This document shows positions 1-8,374 of a stretch of DNA of 64,000 nucleotides, piece after piece; position 1 is the first letter of the stretch; each line of letters opens with the position of its first letter. Under the pieces are notes generated by a model. The model saw only the letters and a program-made list of their open reading frames with translations, had not been told where the DNA came from and ran no database searches. The DNA is taken from NCBI RefSeq assembly GCF_048537545.1, contig NZ_CP183220.1. One strand, written 5' to 3'. Position numbers and translations under genes: made by a program. Origin of the DNA: Chania fonticola_B. GTDB lineage: Bacteria; Pseudomonadota; Gammaproteobacteria; Enterobacterales; Enterobacteriaceae.

Positions 1-2180
1 GGGCCCGAGCTTTGCGCCGGTATAGTGGCGTCAGGAGTGGGTGACTTTCCCCCTGGTGCGGGTTGCGTAGCCGTGGGCGCCGGACCTGCTGCGGTGTCTG
101 CCGTGCCGATATTCAGTCCATTCTGTTGGGTTGCGTTCTCAGTCCGGGCCTTAAGCAGCGCTCCGAACTGTTCCCGCTGCTGCGGATTTTTCAGATGCAC
201 GTCAATGTTGTGATCGGCAATCAACGTCAGGGTGCGTTGGATAAAGTCATCGCTACCGGTGATTTCCACGGCACCGCGCTGGTTCGCTTTTGCCGAGAGC
301 AGAGCCGCCAGTATCATGCAATCGTTCTCACTGGCCTGTGGTGTGGCCATGACAATTCGATCGCCGTAATCCCGGAACGCATCCTCGCCATTAAGTGCAT
401 ACACCCAGGTCTGCCCGTCCTGACGACTGGTCAGCCCCTGCAGCAGCTCATCCAGGTTAATTGGTGTGACGGAGGATTCCGGGGGGCTGACATCACCAGG
501 TAGGCGGCCAAAAGTGAAATTAAAGCCATTTTCGGACTCTGTTCCAGGAGCCGGGTTTCCGGATGGTGCGGCAGAGTCAGAAGGTGCAGGGAGGGGCTGC
601 GCTGGCTGCTGAACGGGGTCCGGTAATGGTGGAATGATCTCAGCCTGTGTGGTGCCGTTCTCTGGTTGCTGTGGTAATGGTGTTTGCTGTTCTGGCACTT
701 CCTGGCCTGCTGACGGTGTGGGTTCAGCCAATGGCGAGATGACTTCTGCCTGTACGGTGTTGCTCTCTGGTAGTTGTTGCACCGGGATTTGCGGTTCCGA
801 GAGGGGGGATGCAATCACCTCCGATACTGGCTTTTCCTCAGCCGGTATCGGGATGGGTTCCTGAGGCAGTATCGGTGCGGCGTCTGTGACGGTTTGAGTG
901 ACATTATTATCAGTCATGGCCACCGCGTTTGGTTGCCTGTCTGCTGGGGTGTCCTGCAGATGGTTCGTATCTGGCATGGTGTTTTCCTCTGAGAAGGTCT
1001 GACGCCAATGAGGGAGTAAAGGATCAAGTACTGGCGCCAACTGGTCGCGAACGGTATCGAGTCCACGGGAAGCATGAATATCGTTAAAATCACTGAATGA
1101 AGCCGTACCGGCAAAGGCCTGTGCCCGTTCACCGTCAGTGAACTGCGGGATGATGTACGTTCCGTCGATGGCCTTTGCTGCTTCCTGGGCCTTGTTCAGG
1201 CCCTTGTTATCACTTTTGGTGAAGTCATCCTCACCTAGGATGATGTGAGCCGCGTCGGGATACTGTTCCTTCAGTTTTCGTGACACTGTCACCATGTTGC
1301 CGGCATCCACCGTCATCACGACGGGGATCCCGGTGGCCATATGAAGGCTTGCGGCTGTAGCGTAACCCTCGGCATAGAGGATGGGCTGACTCGCACTGAG
1401 TGATCCACCGACAACGAAAAAGTTACCGGTTTTCTCGGCGCCTTTTTTCAGGTTCTTGGTACCGTCAGGCTTGATGTACTGAAGGGTTCGTATGTCTCCA
1501 CCGCTGTTACGCAGGGGAATGACCAGGTTGTCGTACTTATCCAGCCTGATCCCTTCTGTCGCCGGTACTCCCTTGCGGGAAAGGTAAGGGTGTGACGCCG
1601 GCGCGGGGGGCATTTTGCTCCACTGCTGTGTCAGCTTTTTGCCAATCTGCGTGAATTCCACCTGAGACTGCATTTCCCTGTCCCAGCGTTTCTGAGCAGC
1701 CAGCGCCCGCTGCTTAATTGCTTCTGCTGGGTCATAGGTATGTGAGCCGGTGGAGGTCCAGTTCACCTTGCCTTCACTTGCCCGGTGATCCTGGTACCAG
1801 CCCGCTGGTCGGCCATCCAGAAAGCCCTGATAGACACCCGAAGTGGTTCCGGGTTTATCATCTTCCGTAGCTACCCTGTGTCTTTTCCCATCCATTTCAG
1901 GCAGTTCGTTGCCGGGCAGAATGAAGCCCGCGTTCTTGAGCACCTGTGCGAATTCTTCTGCTGGCGTCAGATTATCGGTAATGGTCCGGTTAAGGTCCGT
2001 CACGGTATGTGCAGGCAACCAGGCTTTCACCTTCTCCAGGTCCGCGTCCGCCACTGCAAACCAGAGTTTTTCTGAACGATCATACTCAAGGGGGTATCCA
2101 CCACTAGGAAGACGACCGGCTGCGCGGATCGCGTCCTTTTTGTTATCCCGTGTGATAGTCAGGTACGTGCGTTTCTGCAT
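1..2180 (-). CDS. Toprim/LPD7-domain conjugation protein (TraC-like), 3' end outside the window
   Basis: I translated this frame by hand; it is open from an ATG at 2180 to base 1 (726 codons, no stop seen). Residues 1-55 look like a DUF5710 fold. A Toprim-type region follows: a Glu in LYAEGYATAASL near residue 268 and an acidic GEDD near 317, as in TraC/DnaG-like primase domains. Residues about 405-575 are a Pro/Gln/Glu-rich linker. Residues about 590-690 (DYGDRIVMATPQ ... VEITGSDDF) match the LPD7 domain common in conjugative relaxase-associated polyproteins. The likely role is plasmid DNA processing or priming in conjugation. A GAGGGA ribosome site precedes the ATG. An open frame ending TAA at 2196 may be the tail of an upstream gene removed by the IS903-like insertion. 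The domain assignment is family knowledge; the exact gene name is uncertain. Confidence 0.75.
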   Translation of the reverse strand, partial: MQKRTYLTITRDNKKDAIRAAGRLPSGGYPLEYDRSEKLWFAVADADLEKVKAWLPAHTVTDLNRTITDNLTPAEEFAQVLKNAGFILPGNELPEMDGKRHRVATEDDKPGTTSGVYQGFLDGRPAGWYQDHRASEGKVNWTSTGSHTYDPAEAIKQRALAAQKRWDREMQSQVEFTQIGKKLTQQWSKMPPAPASHPYLSRKGVPATEGIRLDKYDNLVIPLRNSGGDIRTLQYIKPDGTKNLKKGAEKTGNFFVVGGSLSASQPILYAEGYATAASLHMATGIPVVMTVDAGNMVTVSRKLKEQYPDAAHIILGEDDFTKSDNKGLNKAQEAAKAIDGTYIIPQFTDGERAQAFAGTASFSDFNDIHASRGLDTVRDQLAPVLDPLLPHWRQTFSEENTMPDTNHLQDTPADRQPNAVAMTDNNVTQTVTDAAPILPQEPIPIPAEEKPVSEVIASPLSEPQIPVQQLPESNTVQAEVISPLAEPTPSAGQEVPEQQTPLPQQPENGTTQAEIIPPLPDPVQQPAQPLPAPSDSAAPSGNPAPGTESENGFNFTFGRLPGDVSPPESSVTPINLDELLQGLTSRQDGQTWVYALNGEDAFRDYGDRIVMATPQASENDCMILAALLSAKANQRGAVEITGSDDFIQRTLTLIADHNIDVHLKNPQQREQFGALLKARTENATQQNGLNIGTADTAAGPAPTATQPAPGGKSPTPDATIPAQSSG

Positions 2181-2301
2181 GGTTCTGTCCCTCTGTTATT
2201 CAAAGAATTTTCGATACCACCAAGGGCGCCCGGTCAGACGCTGGCCACGTATGCGGAAACCGGGCAGACTTCTGATTGAGTGCGCCGTTCAGGTAAAGTT
2301 G

Positions 2302-3356
2302 GGCTTTGTTGAATAAATCGAACTTTTGGCCGTAGTCAGGATCAGATCACCACACTTCTCATCCTGCAGCGATATCACGTGGCAAAACAAAAGTTCAAAA
2401 TCACCAACTGGGCTACCTACAACAAGGCACTCATCCATCGGGGCTCACTGAATTTCTGGCTTGATGAGTCGGCTATTCAGGCCTGGTATGACAAGCCCAA
2501 CACGTCTTCACGTGGTCGTCCTCAACGTTATTCTGAGCTCGCTATTTCTACCGTACTGATGCTCAAACGCGTTTTTCGCCTCACGCTGCGCGCCGCACAG
2601 GGATTTATTGACTCCATTTTTACCCTGATGAAGCTCCCGCTTAGGTGCCCGGATTACTCCTGCGTCAGCAGGCGGGCTAAGTCCGTCAACATCCCGTTTA
2701 AAACCCCCACGCGTGGCGAAATCGCCCATCTGGTTATCGACTCCACCGGATTAAAAGTCTTCGGTGAAGGGGAGTGGAAGGTGAAAAAACACGGTCAGGA
2801 AAAGCGCCGCGTCTGGCGGAAACTTCACCTGGCGGTGGACGCCGGTACTCATGAGGTTATCTGCGCTGACCTGTCCCTGAATAATGTGACTGACGCAGAG
2901 GCTTTCCCAGGACTTATTCGTCAGACCCACCGGAAAGTTAAGGTCGCTTGTGCCGATGGCGCTTATGACACAAAACTTTGCCATGACGAGCTGCGACGAA
3001 AAAAAATCAAGGCGCTTATCCCGCCGCGAACCCGGGCGGGTTACTGGCCGGCGGAGTATGCAGACAGAAATCAGGCGGTGGCCAGGCAGAGGCTTACCGG
3101 GAGCAATGCTTACTGGAAATGGAACACGACTTATAACCGGCGGTCGGTGGCCGAAACGGCGATGTACCGGGTTAAACAACTGTTCGGTGGTCACCTGACG
3201 CTGCGTGACTACGATGCGCAGGTTGGTGAGGCTATGGCTATGATCCGAGCCTTAAACAAAATGACGCGTGCAGGGATGCCAGAAAGTGTGCGGATTGCCT
3301 GAGGAAGTCAGTGACGGGAGGCGCTTTTATCTAAATCCGATTTAATCAACAAAGCC
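2302..3356 (+). mobile_element. IS903-like insertion sequence (IS5 family), complete
   Basis: Terminal repeats GGCTTTGTTGAATAAATC at 2302-2319 and its inverse at 3339-3356 differ at one base. The 1055-bp length agrees with IS903 (about 1057 bp). The 9 bp on either side do not match, so no target duplication remains and one flank was probably rearranged after insertion. Confidence 0.93.
2379..3302 (+). CDS. tnpA: IS903-like transposase, IS5 family
   Basis: This 307-residue DDE transposase fills the IS903-like element and looks intact. The triad can be placed at the Asp of VIDSTGLKVFG, the Asp of CADGAYDTK and the Glu of RRSVAETAMYRVKQ; the last also carries the IS4/IS5-type Y-R-E-K spacing. 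Family members perform cut-and-paste transposition and make 9-bp target duplications. The ATG follows the terminal repeat by 59 bp. Confidence 0.95.
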   Translation: MAKQKFKITNWATYNKALIHRGSLNFWLDESAIQAWYDKPNTSSRGRPQRYSELAISTVLMLKRVFRLTLRAAQGFIDSIFTLMKLPLRCPDYSCVSRRAKSVNIPFKTPTRGEIAHLVIDSTGLKVFGEGEWKVKKHGQEKRRVWRKLHLAVDAGTHEVICADLSLNNVTDAEAFPGLIRQTHRKVKVACADGAYDTKLCHDELRRKKIKALIPPRTRAGYWPAEYADRNQAVARQRLTGSNAYWKWNTTYNRRSVAETAMYRVKQLFGGHLTLRDYDAQVGEAMAMIRALNKMTRAGMPESVRIA

Positions 3357-3410
3357 TGAATAATCTGTAAAATTGTTCAATGGTAAGACTTTGAGATTTT
3401 AGAGGTAATC

Positions 3411-3656
3411 ATGAAAGGCGCATTATTAATATGGGTATTGGAAGTGGTTATGCTATATACACCTTCAGTCGTGTTCACTACATACAGGTGTTGGCTCATG
3501 GAGAATGGTAGACCGGCAAAAAAGATCAAAATTTTAACCTGCTTTTCAGGGCTATGGTTCCACTCATCAAGAGAACTCCCAGGCGTAGCATTCAGAAAAG
3601 CAGCCATGCACTGCTCACTACTTAATCATTATAAATCAATAGGTTTTATAAAATAG
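3411..3656 (+). CDS. Hypothetical small protein, possibly exported
   Basis: An 81-codon frame has a good ribosome site (AGAGGT, 6 bases before the ATG). Its N-terminus is hydrophobic (ALLIWVLEVVMLYTP), like a signal or anchor segment, followed by a basic tail. I do not recognise a family. A 76-codon frame lies on the opposite strand over the same bases; the plus frame is preferred only because of its ribosome site. Confidence 0.3.
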   Translation: MKGALLIWVLEVVMLYTPSVVFTTYRCWLMENGRPAKKIKILTCFSGLWFHSSRELPGVAFRKAAMHCSLLNHYKSIGFIK

Positions 3657-3804
3657 AAAACCGCTCTTAACGGCGGCTCGGTTTCCCTGGTGAGGCGGTA
3701 TTCCTAGGTACTATTGGACACTATATAGTGCCTATCTTCAACCACTTTAATCTATTGCATGACTATTTACACTACCCGTACATTTTTTTACGGGCAGGTA
3801 TCAT

Positions 3805-3987
3805 ATGGCAGAGCCATTTTTAAAAAACCGAAAAAGGTTTACATCCTCACTGGATAACAAACTCGTTCCACTTTTCGATGAATTATCGCGCACCACCCGT
3901 ATCCCGAAGAGCCGATTGCTTGATGAGGCAATAGAGGATCTGCTGAAGAAACACGGCGTAACTGCATCCGTGGACGAAAGGAGCTGA
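3805..3987 (+). CDS. Ribbon-helix-helix domain protein
   Basis: A 60-residue protein with the pattern of a ribbon-helix-helix DNA-binding fold: a basic strand (RKRFTSSLDNKLV) and two helices (FDELSRTTRIPKSRLLDEAIEDLLKK). Such proteins bind operators as dimers and act as plasmid-maintenance or transfer regulators or as antitoxins. No toxin partner is visible in the next 440 bases. A short inverted repeat around CCCGT...ACGGG lies just upstream (about 3775-3795) and could be its operator. ATG is preceded by GGCAGGT. Confidence 0.65.
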   Translation: MAEPFLKNRKRFTSSLDNKLVPLFDELSRTTRIPKSRLLDEAIEDLLKKHGVTASVDERS

Positions 3988-4431
3988 TTTTGGTTGTCTG
4001 AACGGAGGTTGAGCCGGAGTTGCCGAAAAATTCACTTGTGCTGGGATAGGGATCTGGAGGAGTCGTTTATGCACGATCCTTCAGCTCTTCGTTAAGAACG
4101 ATGATTTATATGAGTATTTCATATTTCTAGCGTGATGGTGATCGTTCTACAGGGATCCATTTGCTGTAAGCGGATAGAATGGGCGATATTTGGAGGGATT
4201 TTACTTTGGTTTATCATTCTATAAGTGATTGATTAAAAATAAATAAAGAGCTATTTTGCTTCAGATGTCTGAGATCTCCTCTGTTTTTATCAGTGTAGCG
4301 GACCGATCAACTAACCATCATTGATTATGTGCCAATATGGACAGCAGATCACGATTATTTACTGCTAACTGCTGAAAACTGTAGTAATCTTTGCTTAATC
4401 GATCCTTTTTTGATCCATAGGGGAGGCGGAG
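3988..4431. other. Non-coding stretch upstream of copB
   Basis: About 440 bases between the ribbon-helix-helix gene and copB. I see no convincing gene. It must hold the copB promoter; a GGGGAGGCGGAG ribosome site directly precedes the copB ATG. Confidence 0.4.
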
Positions 4432-4683
4432 ATGTCACAGGTAGTAGATGTAGTTACTTCCTCAACGAAGACGAAACGTACTTACCGGAAAGGTAATCCG
4501 TTATCTGTCTCAGAACGACAGCAAGCACTGGTTGCCCGAAGGAAAGAAACTCACAAAGAAATAAAGGTTTACGTTCATAGTGACTTAAAATCAAGGCTGC
4601 AGAATCTATGTGAAGCACAAGGGCTTTCGCAGGCAGAAATGATAAGTCGTCTGATTGAGAATGCGAGCAAAGCGCAGATATAA
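4432..4683 (+). CDS. copB: CopB/RepA2-like replication repressor
   Basis: This 83-residue protein carries the CopB (RepA2) signature of IncFII-family plasmids: KRTYRKGNPLSVSERQQALVARRK near the N-terminus and a C-terminal ribbon-helix-helix-like part ending LSQAEMISRLIENA. In R1/R100-type plasmids CopB represses the repA promoter and so caps copy number together with the CopA antisense RNA. Its position about 290 bases upstream of repA, ahead of the CopA gene, matches the canonical order copB-copA-tap-repA. Strong ribosome site GGAGGCGGAG. Confidence 0.88.
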   Translation: MSQVVDVVTSSTKTKRTYRKGNPLSVSERQQALVARRKETHKEIKVYVHSDLKSRLQNLCEAQGLSQAEMISRLIENASKAQI

Positions 4684-4818
4684 CAACGTTATGGGTTAAC
4701 TTTCTTGAGTGTTTTAGGATCTAGTGCTAGATTACTGATCGTTTACGAATATTTTGGTGGGCCGCGCCAGTAAGGTGGCAAGGACTGGCGTTGTTGAGAA
4801 CATATTCTCCAGCACCTG

Positions 4819-4907
4819 AAAAGCAAAAACCCCGATAATCTTTTTCATCTTGGCGGAGGATAAGATTAACGGGGCTCACTCAAAACTGTATAGAAGCGTT
4901 GCTCTAT
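4819..4907 (-). ncRNA. copA: CopA-like antisense RNA controlling repA
   Basis: On the minus strand a near-consensus promoter (TTGAAT, 17 bp, TATACT with -10 at 4919-4914) predicts a start near 4907. The predicted transcript is about 89 nt (R1 CopA is about 90 nt). It forms the CopA stem II: arms 4830-4842 and 4862-4874 pair with one mismatch. The loop carries CGCCAAG (sense strand TTGGCGG), the YUNR-type kissing loop of the R1/R100 system. The 3' end is GGGGTTTTTGCTTTTC, as in CopA. CopA binds the repA leader and blocks Tap translation, hence RepA synthesis. Confidence 0.88.
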
Positions 4908-4913
4908 GCAGGG

Positions 4914-4942
4914 AGTATAGAATTGTGCCAAAAAAAATTCAA
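4914..4942 (-). promoter_or_regulatory. copA promoter
   Basis: Minus-strand -35 TTGAAT and -10 TATACT (plus-strand AGTATA at 4914-4919) separated by 17 bp, the second part of which is ggcacaattc. The strength and position fit the constitutive promoter expected for a CopA antisense RNA. Confidence 0.75.
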
Positions 4943-4981
4943 CTCCTATCGTGCAACATAAGCGCAGGGCTATTTGACTAG
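4925..4981 (+). CDS. tap: Tap-like RepA leader peptide
   Basis: An 18-codon frame starts at GTG 4925 and encodes a peptide ending CNISAGLFD before TAG. The CNISAG..D ending is the hallmark of the Tap/RepA leader peptide of IncFII plasmids. It overlaps the repA start (TTG 4974) by 8 bases, fitting the known scheme in which repA is read only after Tap translation, which CopA blocks. AGGGAG lies about 9 bases upstream of the GTG. Confidence 0.78.
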   Translation: MPKKIQLLSCNISAGLFD

Positions 4982-6056
4982 CCTGAATTACGCGTCTGAT
5001 GCACCGATAATCGAGCCCAACCGTACCCGTCGTGGAGAGGCTAATGCCTTACGCAAAGGGACGTCAAAAATCCATCGTCGCTATCAGCCTGGGCTGAAGT
5101 GTGCTGTACCGCGTGGCATGGCGTCGAAAGTGGTCGCCCGTGTCAGCAGTCACAACTGGCATCGCAATCCCGACCTGGTCGAGCTGCGTCAAAATGGGTA
5201 TGTTCCGTACACCAAACGCAACGATCCCTATTACATCCCCAAGCCAATGCGTGTGCACGCGCGTTCCGAGGCCTGCGAGGCGCTGACCGCATTGTCACAG
5301 GTGATGGCGGCCAACTGCGACTTTAACCCGGATAGCGACTATCCTTTCGAAATCATGGCCCCGATGGAGCAATTAGCGCATTACATGGGGGTATTGCATG
5401 TCTACGATAGTGGCCGTAAAGCCTATGACGTGGCGCTCAATGCACTGTCGGTGATGGAGCAGCTGCAGTACGCGATCGTCCTGCATGGCAAAGATACCGA
5501 CAGCGGCCAGAACAAGCCATTGCGCGTCTGGCTCAGTGAAAGATTCTTCACTAGCCGTGGTATTGCTGTCGATGAAATCCGTCAGTGGCTCGGCCAATTC
5601 CGTACCTGGGCGATCAAGAACGGCCTGACCGAAACGCTGCGCACCAAATATGAGCGCCATTTACTGCGTATTGAGCACATTGGCATCGATATCAAGAACC
5701 GTCACTCCTTGCGTAACCGGCTTAAGCAGATCAAGCGCTGGGTGGTCAATCCGGACTTGGCCCGCGAGAAAGAGAAGGTGGTTGGCCAGCTCGAAGACGC
5801 CCTCGATACGCTTGAGCAAGGTGATCGTCTCGATCTGCTCCTGGACGGTCTACAGAGCAAAATCAAAGCCGATGGCAGAGGCCACAAAAAGGCCCAAAAC
5901 CTGATGTATCAAGCCTATGTCGCCTGGTCAAACAAAACCATGCGTCACGAGGTCGTACAGCTTGAAATGGCGCTCCAGCGCGATAATCCGGGGCTACTTC
6001 ACAGCGATCCTGAAGCCTATTATCAACGACTGCTGGAACGCGCCGGCATACTCTAG
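4974..6056 (+). CDS. repA: RepA replication initiation protein, IncFII type
   Basis: A 360-residue replication initiator, larger than the 285-residue R1 RepA but in the exact IncFII context (copB, CopA, Tap). The middle part (residues about 80-250: ACEALTALSQVMAANCDFNP ... LRTKYERHLLRIEHIGID) has the helical pattern of the RepA_IncFII/RepFIC initiators. A Lys/Arg- and Glu-rich helix (KRWVVNPDLAREKEKVVGQLED) follows. The start is a TTG overlapping the end of the Tap peptide, consistent with translational coupling. RepA should act in cis on an origin just downstream. The family is confident; the incompatibility subgroup is not assigned. Confidence 0.88.
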   Translation: MTSLNYASDAPIIEPNRTRRGEANALRKGTSKIHRRYQPGLKCAVPRGMASKVVARVSSHNWHRNPDLVELRQNGYVPYTKRNDPYYIPKPMRVHARSEACEALTALSQVMAANCDFNPDSDYPFEIMAPMEQLAHYMGVLHVYDSGRKAYDVALNALSVMEQLQYAIVLHGKDTDSGQNKPLRVWLSERFFTSRGIAVDEIRQWLGQFRTWAIKNGLTETLRTKYERHLLRIEHIGIDIKNRHSLRNRLKQIKRWVVNPDLAREKEKVVGQLEDALDTLEQGDRLDLLLDGLQSKIKADGRGHKKAQNLMYQAYVAWSNKTMRHEVVQLEMALQRDNPGLLHSDPEAYYQRLLERAGIL

Positions 6057-6075
6057 TCACCAAACCCCCAGATTG

Positions 6076-6105
6076 AAAACCCGTGTCTACCCCGACGCGG
6101 GTTTT
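6076..6105 (+). terminator. Likely repA transcription terminator
   Basis: An 8-bp perfect stem AAAACCCG / CGGGTTTT with a 14-base loop sits 19 bases after the repA stop, and its 3' arm ends in a T run. Confidence 0.6.
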
Positions 6106-6225
6106 GTGCTGCCTGGCGTTCAGGAATTGCTGTTTTTGCAAGCGATGCGCGTGCCAGCGATGGCGAAAATGAGGTGGATTGGCCATCCTATTCGTGACCC
6201 AGATATCCGGGAGTCTAAACAACAA

Positions 6226-6288
6226 CAGTTAATTTCGAATAAGGCAGTTAATTTCGAACCATAACGTACTGATATCTTTATTTTCGAA
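6226..6288. repeat. Candidate replication-origin repeats
   Basis: CAGTTAATTTCGAA occurs as perfect direct repeats at 6226-6239 and 6245-6258 (19-bp period), with a partial third unit TTTTCGAA at 6281-6288. AT-rich iterated sequence about 170-230 bp downstream of repA is where an IncFII-type origin is expected. No perfect DnaA box was noticed. Confidence 0.45.
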
Positions 6289-6436
6289 CGTTAATCCATA
6301 ACAAAATAAGCCTTTTAAAAAGGGGATGTCATCGCGCTCAACAGCGCTCGATGATACCTCCTTCGCTTTGCTCAGGCAGAACACCACGGAAAACTCAAAT
6401 CCCGAGCAAAAACGCAGCTCTTGTAACACCAACCCC

Positions 6437-6914
6437 ACCGGCTACGCCGGTAAAGTACCTCCCGCAAAGCGGGCTATGTCGCTGCACCTAATAGCTCAAT
6501 GAAACAAAACCATGGCGGCAAAATAACATCAGCCTCACCCTCAACGACAAACAACTCCCCACCCACTGCAAAGCCTCCGCCGCCCCGGCCAAAGGCCGGG
6601 AACAGCAGTGGCTTTAAAATGGGTGTTGTAACTAATAATCAAGTCGCTGCAGGAAGTGTTGCGGGATCTTTTGATTACACGCTCGTAAGCGGCCCTTACG
6701 GCCCGCATAACGCGGAGATACGCCACGCCTACGGCGTGACCACTCCGACCGCGCAAAATTACTTCACCGTCGCTTTAAGTGGGTTTGGCTCTGCAGGGCG
6801 AGGGGTGGGATAGGCGAAACCTATCAGAAAAGGGCGGCGATGCCGCGCTACCGGCGACCTTAACCCACCGTGTTCTCTAAAGCGGCGGTTGTCGCCTCCA
6901 TGCGCGATGCGCAT
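6437..6914. repeat. Cluster of short perfect hairpins with mostly 3-base loops
   Basis: Six or more perfect palindromes of 5-7 bp stem lie in this 480-bp non-coding stretch. They are ACCGGC/TAC/GCCGGT (6437-6451), CCCGC/AAA/GCGGG (6461-6473), CCCGGCC/AAA/GGCCGGG (6584-6600), CACGCC/TAC/GGCGTG (6724-6738), GATAGG/CGAAA/CCTATC (6809-6825), GCGGC/GAT/GCCGC (6834-6846) and ATGCGC/GAT/GCGCAT (6900-6914). An open frame at 6499-6813 spans part of it, but its product is low-complexity and looks non-coding. Confidence 0.6.
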
Positions 6915-6962
6915 AAATGCAGGCAGACCTACAGCCCGTGGCCAAAGCGACTGCGCGGTACC

Positions 6963-7475
6963 TTATGTCAGGCTGGCTAGTTGTTCCCTGGCATACTGAT
7001 GTTCTTCAGCAGTGACTATCCCGAAGGGATTACCAAGTAAATCATAGCGCGGTGCACCATTGGTCATTTGATACAGGTAGGGCTCTGAGCGGGTGATAGC
7101 TTTCAGGCATCGATGCAAATGCTTATGTGATACTGACAGCTGCCGGCAGGCAATATCCTGGTGAAAATCAGCACGTATTCCCTGCTTCATCAACCGCGGA
7201 TTTCTATCCTCCAGTAGCATTGGCCACCACTGTTCTAACAAGGCTTTTGCCTGATCGAGTGTTACGGTTCGTGATGGACGTTTACGTGCTGCAGCTGGTA
7301 TGACTGCAGGAGCATCCGTTTGTGGGAGCGATGAAGAAGACGAGACTACCGGCTTTTTCTTTTTTCGCCCAGGGACAGCCGTGATGATTTGTTTTCCTCC
7401 TACACGGGGGGGATCGGAGGGAGCCACAACACTACTCGTTCGTTTTAGCGATAATATTGGGCGTGATTCAGTCAT
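6963..7475 (-). CDS. finO: FinO-family fertility inhibition protein (ProQ/FinO domain)
   Basis: The 170-residue product starts MTESRPILSLKR, matching the start of F-plasmid FinO (MTEQKRPVLTLKR). A basic Ser-rich linker and the ProQ/FinO fold follow: ALLEQWWPMLLEDRNPRLMKQGI ... VSHKHLHRCLKAITRSEPYLYQM ... PRYDLLGNP. FinO proteins stabilise the FinP antisense RNA and promote its pairing with traJ mRNA, repressing conjugation. ATG 7475 is chosen over upstream frames because of this match and a GGAGGA ribosome site. It overlaps the end of the upstream HTH gene by 8 bases, so the two are probably coupled. Confidence 0.85.
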   Translation of the reverse strand: MTESRPILSLKRTSSVVAPSDPPRVGGKQIITAVPGRKKKKPVVSSSSSLPQTDAPAVIPAAARKRPSRTVTLDQAKALLEQWWPMLLEDRNPRLMKQGIRADFHQDIACRQLSVSHKHLHRCLKAITRSEPYLYQMTNGAPRYDLLGNPFGIVTAEEHQYAREQLASLT

Positions 7476-7800
7476 TCCGACAGTCCTCCATTTCGTCTCC
7501 GTGATTCTGCCGGTACAACTGGAGCACCTTTTCCGCAAACGACGTGTCAAGGATGTAAAAATAGCATTCAGGCACATTCAGCACGCGTGCCATAGAGCAG
7601 GCCGTCACGAACGTTGGTGTATAAGTGCCGTTTTCATACTGTGAGATTCGGGAGCGGGCGGTTGATTCGTCTATACCAGCCAAAACACCCAATTTTTCCT
7701 GGGTCAATCCGGCGAACTGACGTGCATTCTTTAATCGTTGAGGAACCATAGGAACTGTCATCAGAGAAGTATTGACGACATGTTTAGCATCACTTAACAT
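7468..7800 (-). CDS. XRE-family HTH regulator upstream of finO
   Basis: A 110-residue protein with an N-terminal Cro/C1 helix-turn-helix at about residues 20-75 (RLKNARQFAGLTQEKLGVLAGIDESTARSRISQYENGTYTPT). Start ATG 7800 is uncertain; an internal ATG (residue 14, MTVPMVPQRLK) sits closer to the domain. It is transcribed with finO, which it overlaps. Two 17-bp operator-like palindromes (7782-7798 and 7808-7824) lie at its start, suggesting autoregulation. Confidence 0.75.
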   Translation of the reverse strand: MLSDAKHVVNTSLMTVPMVPQRLKNARQFAGLTQEKLGVLAGIDESTARSRISQYENGTYTPTFVTACSMARVLNVPECYFYILDTSFAEKVLQLYRQNHGDEMEDCRND

Positions 7801-7824
7801 AAAGGGTGTTTAGAGTTACTAAAC
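7782..7824. promoter_or_regulatory. Paired operator-like palindromes of the XRE regulator
   Basis: GTTTAG-N5-CTTAAC at 7782-7798 and GTTTAG-N5-CTAAAC at 7808-7824 share half-sites and architecture. Their centres are 26 bp apart, about two and a half helical turns. The second is a perfect 6-bp inverted repeat; the first has one mismatch and overlaps the first ATG of the regulator. Confidence 0.6.
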
Positions 7825-8059
7825 ATTCTATAATGTATCCCACAATCAGCATCTTCCACTTCCAAAATTTGACCGGCCATTCGTCCGGTCCTTTTTCAAA
7901 GCATTGGTAACTCCACTGGATAACGTAATTCCTCGCACCTTCAAGCTGGCTGCAAGCAATAACAACATTCAACGTTTTGAAGAGTATAAGTATAATGGTA
8001 TGATTAATTATTATTTTATGTAAATCATTCGGCATGTGATTTGTATCATGAAAGGATAA

Positions 8060-8374
8060 ATGAAATCATGTATGATTAATGATCATAAATATCTAATCAT
8101 TCACAATGGGGCTCCCATGACTGGTACTTTACCTGAACCCACCTCTTCCCTGACGTATGCGAAGTTGCTTGCAGCAACAGCAGATTTACTTGGATCGCTG
8201 ATGAGTAGTCAGGCCTGCGATGAACCAGACCCCGCCGAGAAGGCTCAGTTGCATGCTGTCATTGTTCACTGGTATGTGTTAGCGCACCTCACTGATTGCT
8301 CAATTGAACAACGTGAAGCCGACTACTTACAGCTAAAGACATTAGCTGGTGTTGATGATCCCCTTGATGGTTAG
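8060..8374 (+). CDS. Hypothetical protein truncated by IS91-family insertion
   Basis: A 104-codon frame of unknown family. The last residues (Asp-Gly-stop) come from the first bases of the IS91-family element, which begins at 8367, so the original C-terminus is lost. ATG 8060 has AAAGGA close upstream; ATG 8117 (MTGTLPEPTSSLTYAKLL) has GGGG upstream and may be the true start. The sequence is helical and acidic with no signal peptide. Confidence 0.4.
   Translation: MKSCMINDHKYLIIHNGAPMTGTLPEPTSSLTYAKLLAATADLLGSLMSSQACDEPDPAEKAQLHAVIVHWYVLAHLTDCSIEQREADYLQLKTLAGVDDPLDG

Noticed and set aside
6499..6813. 104-codon frame downstream of repA
   Set aside because: Low-complexity start (Ser/Thr/Pro), spans the perfect hairpins, no ribosome site; more likely non-coding origin-side sequence.
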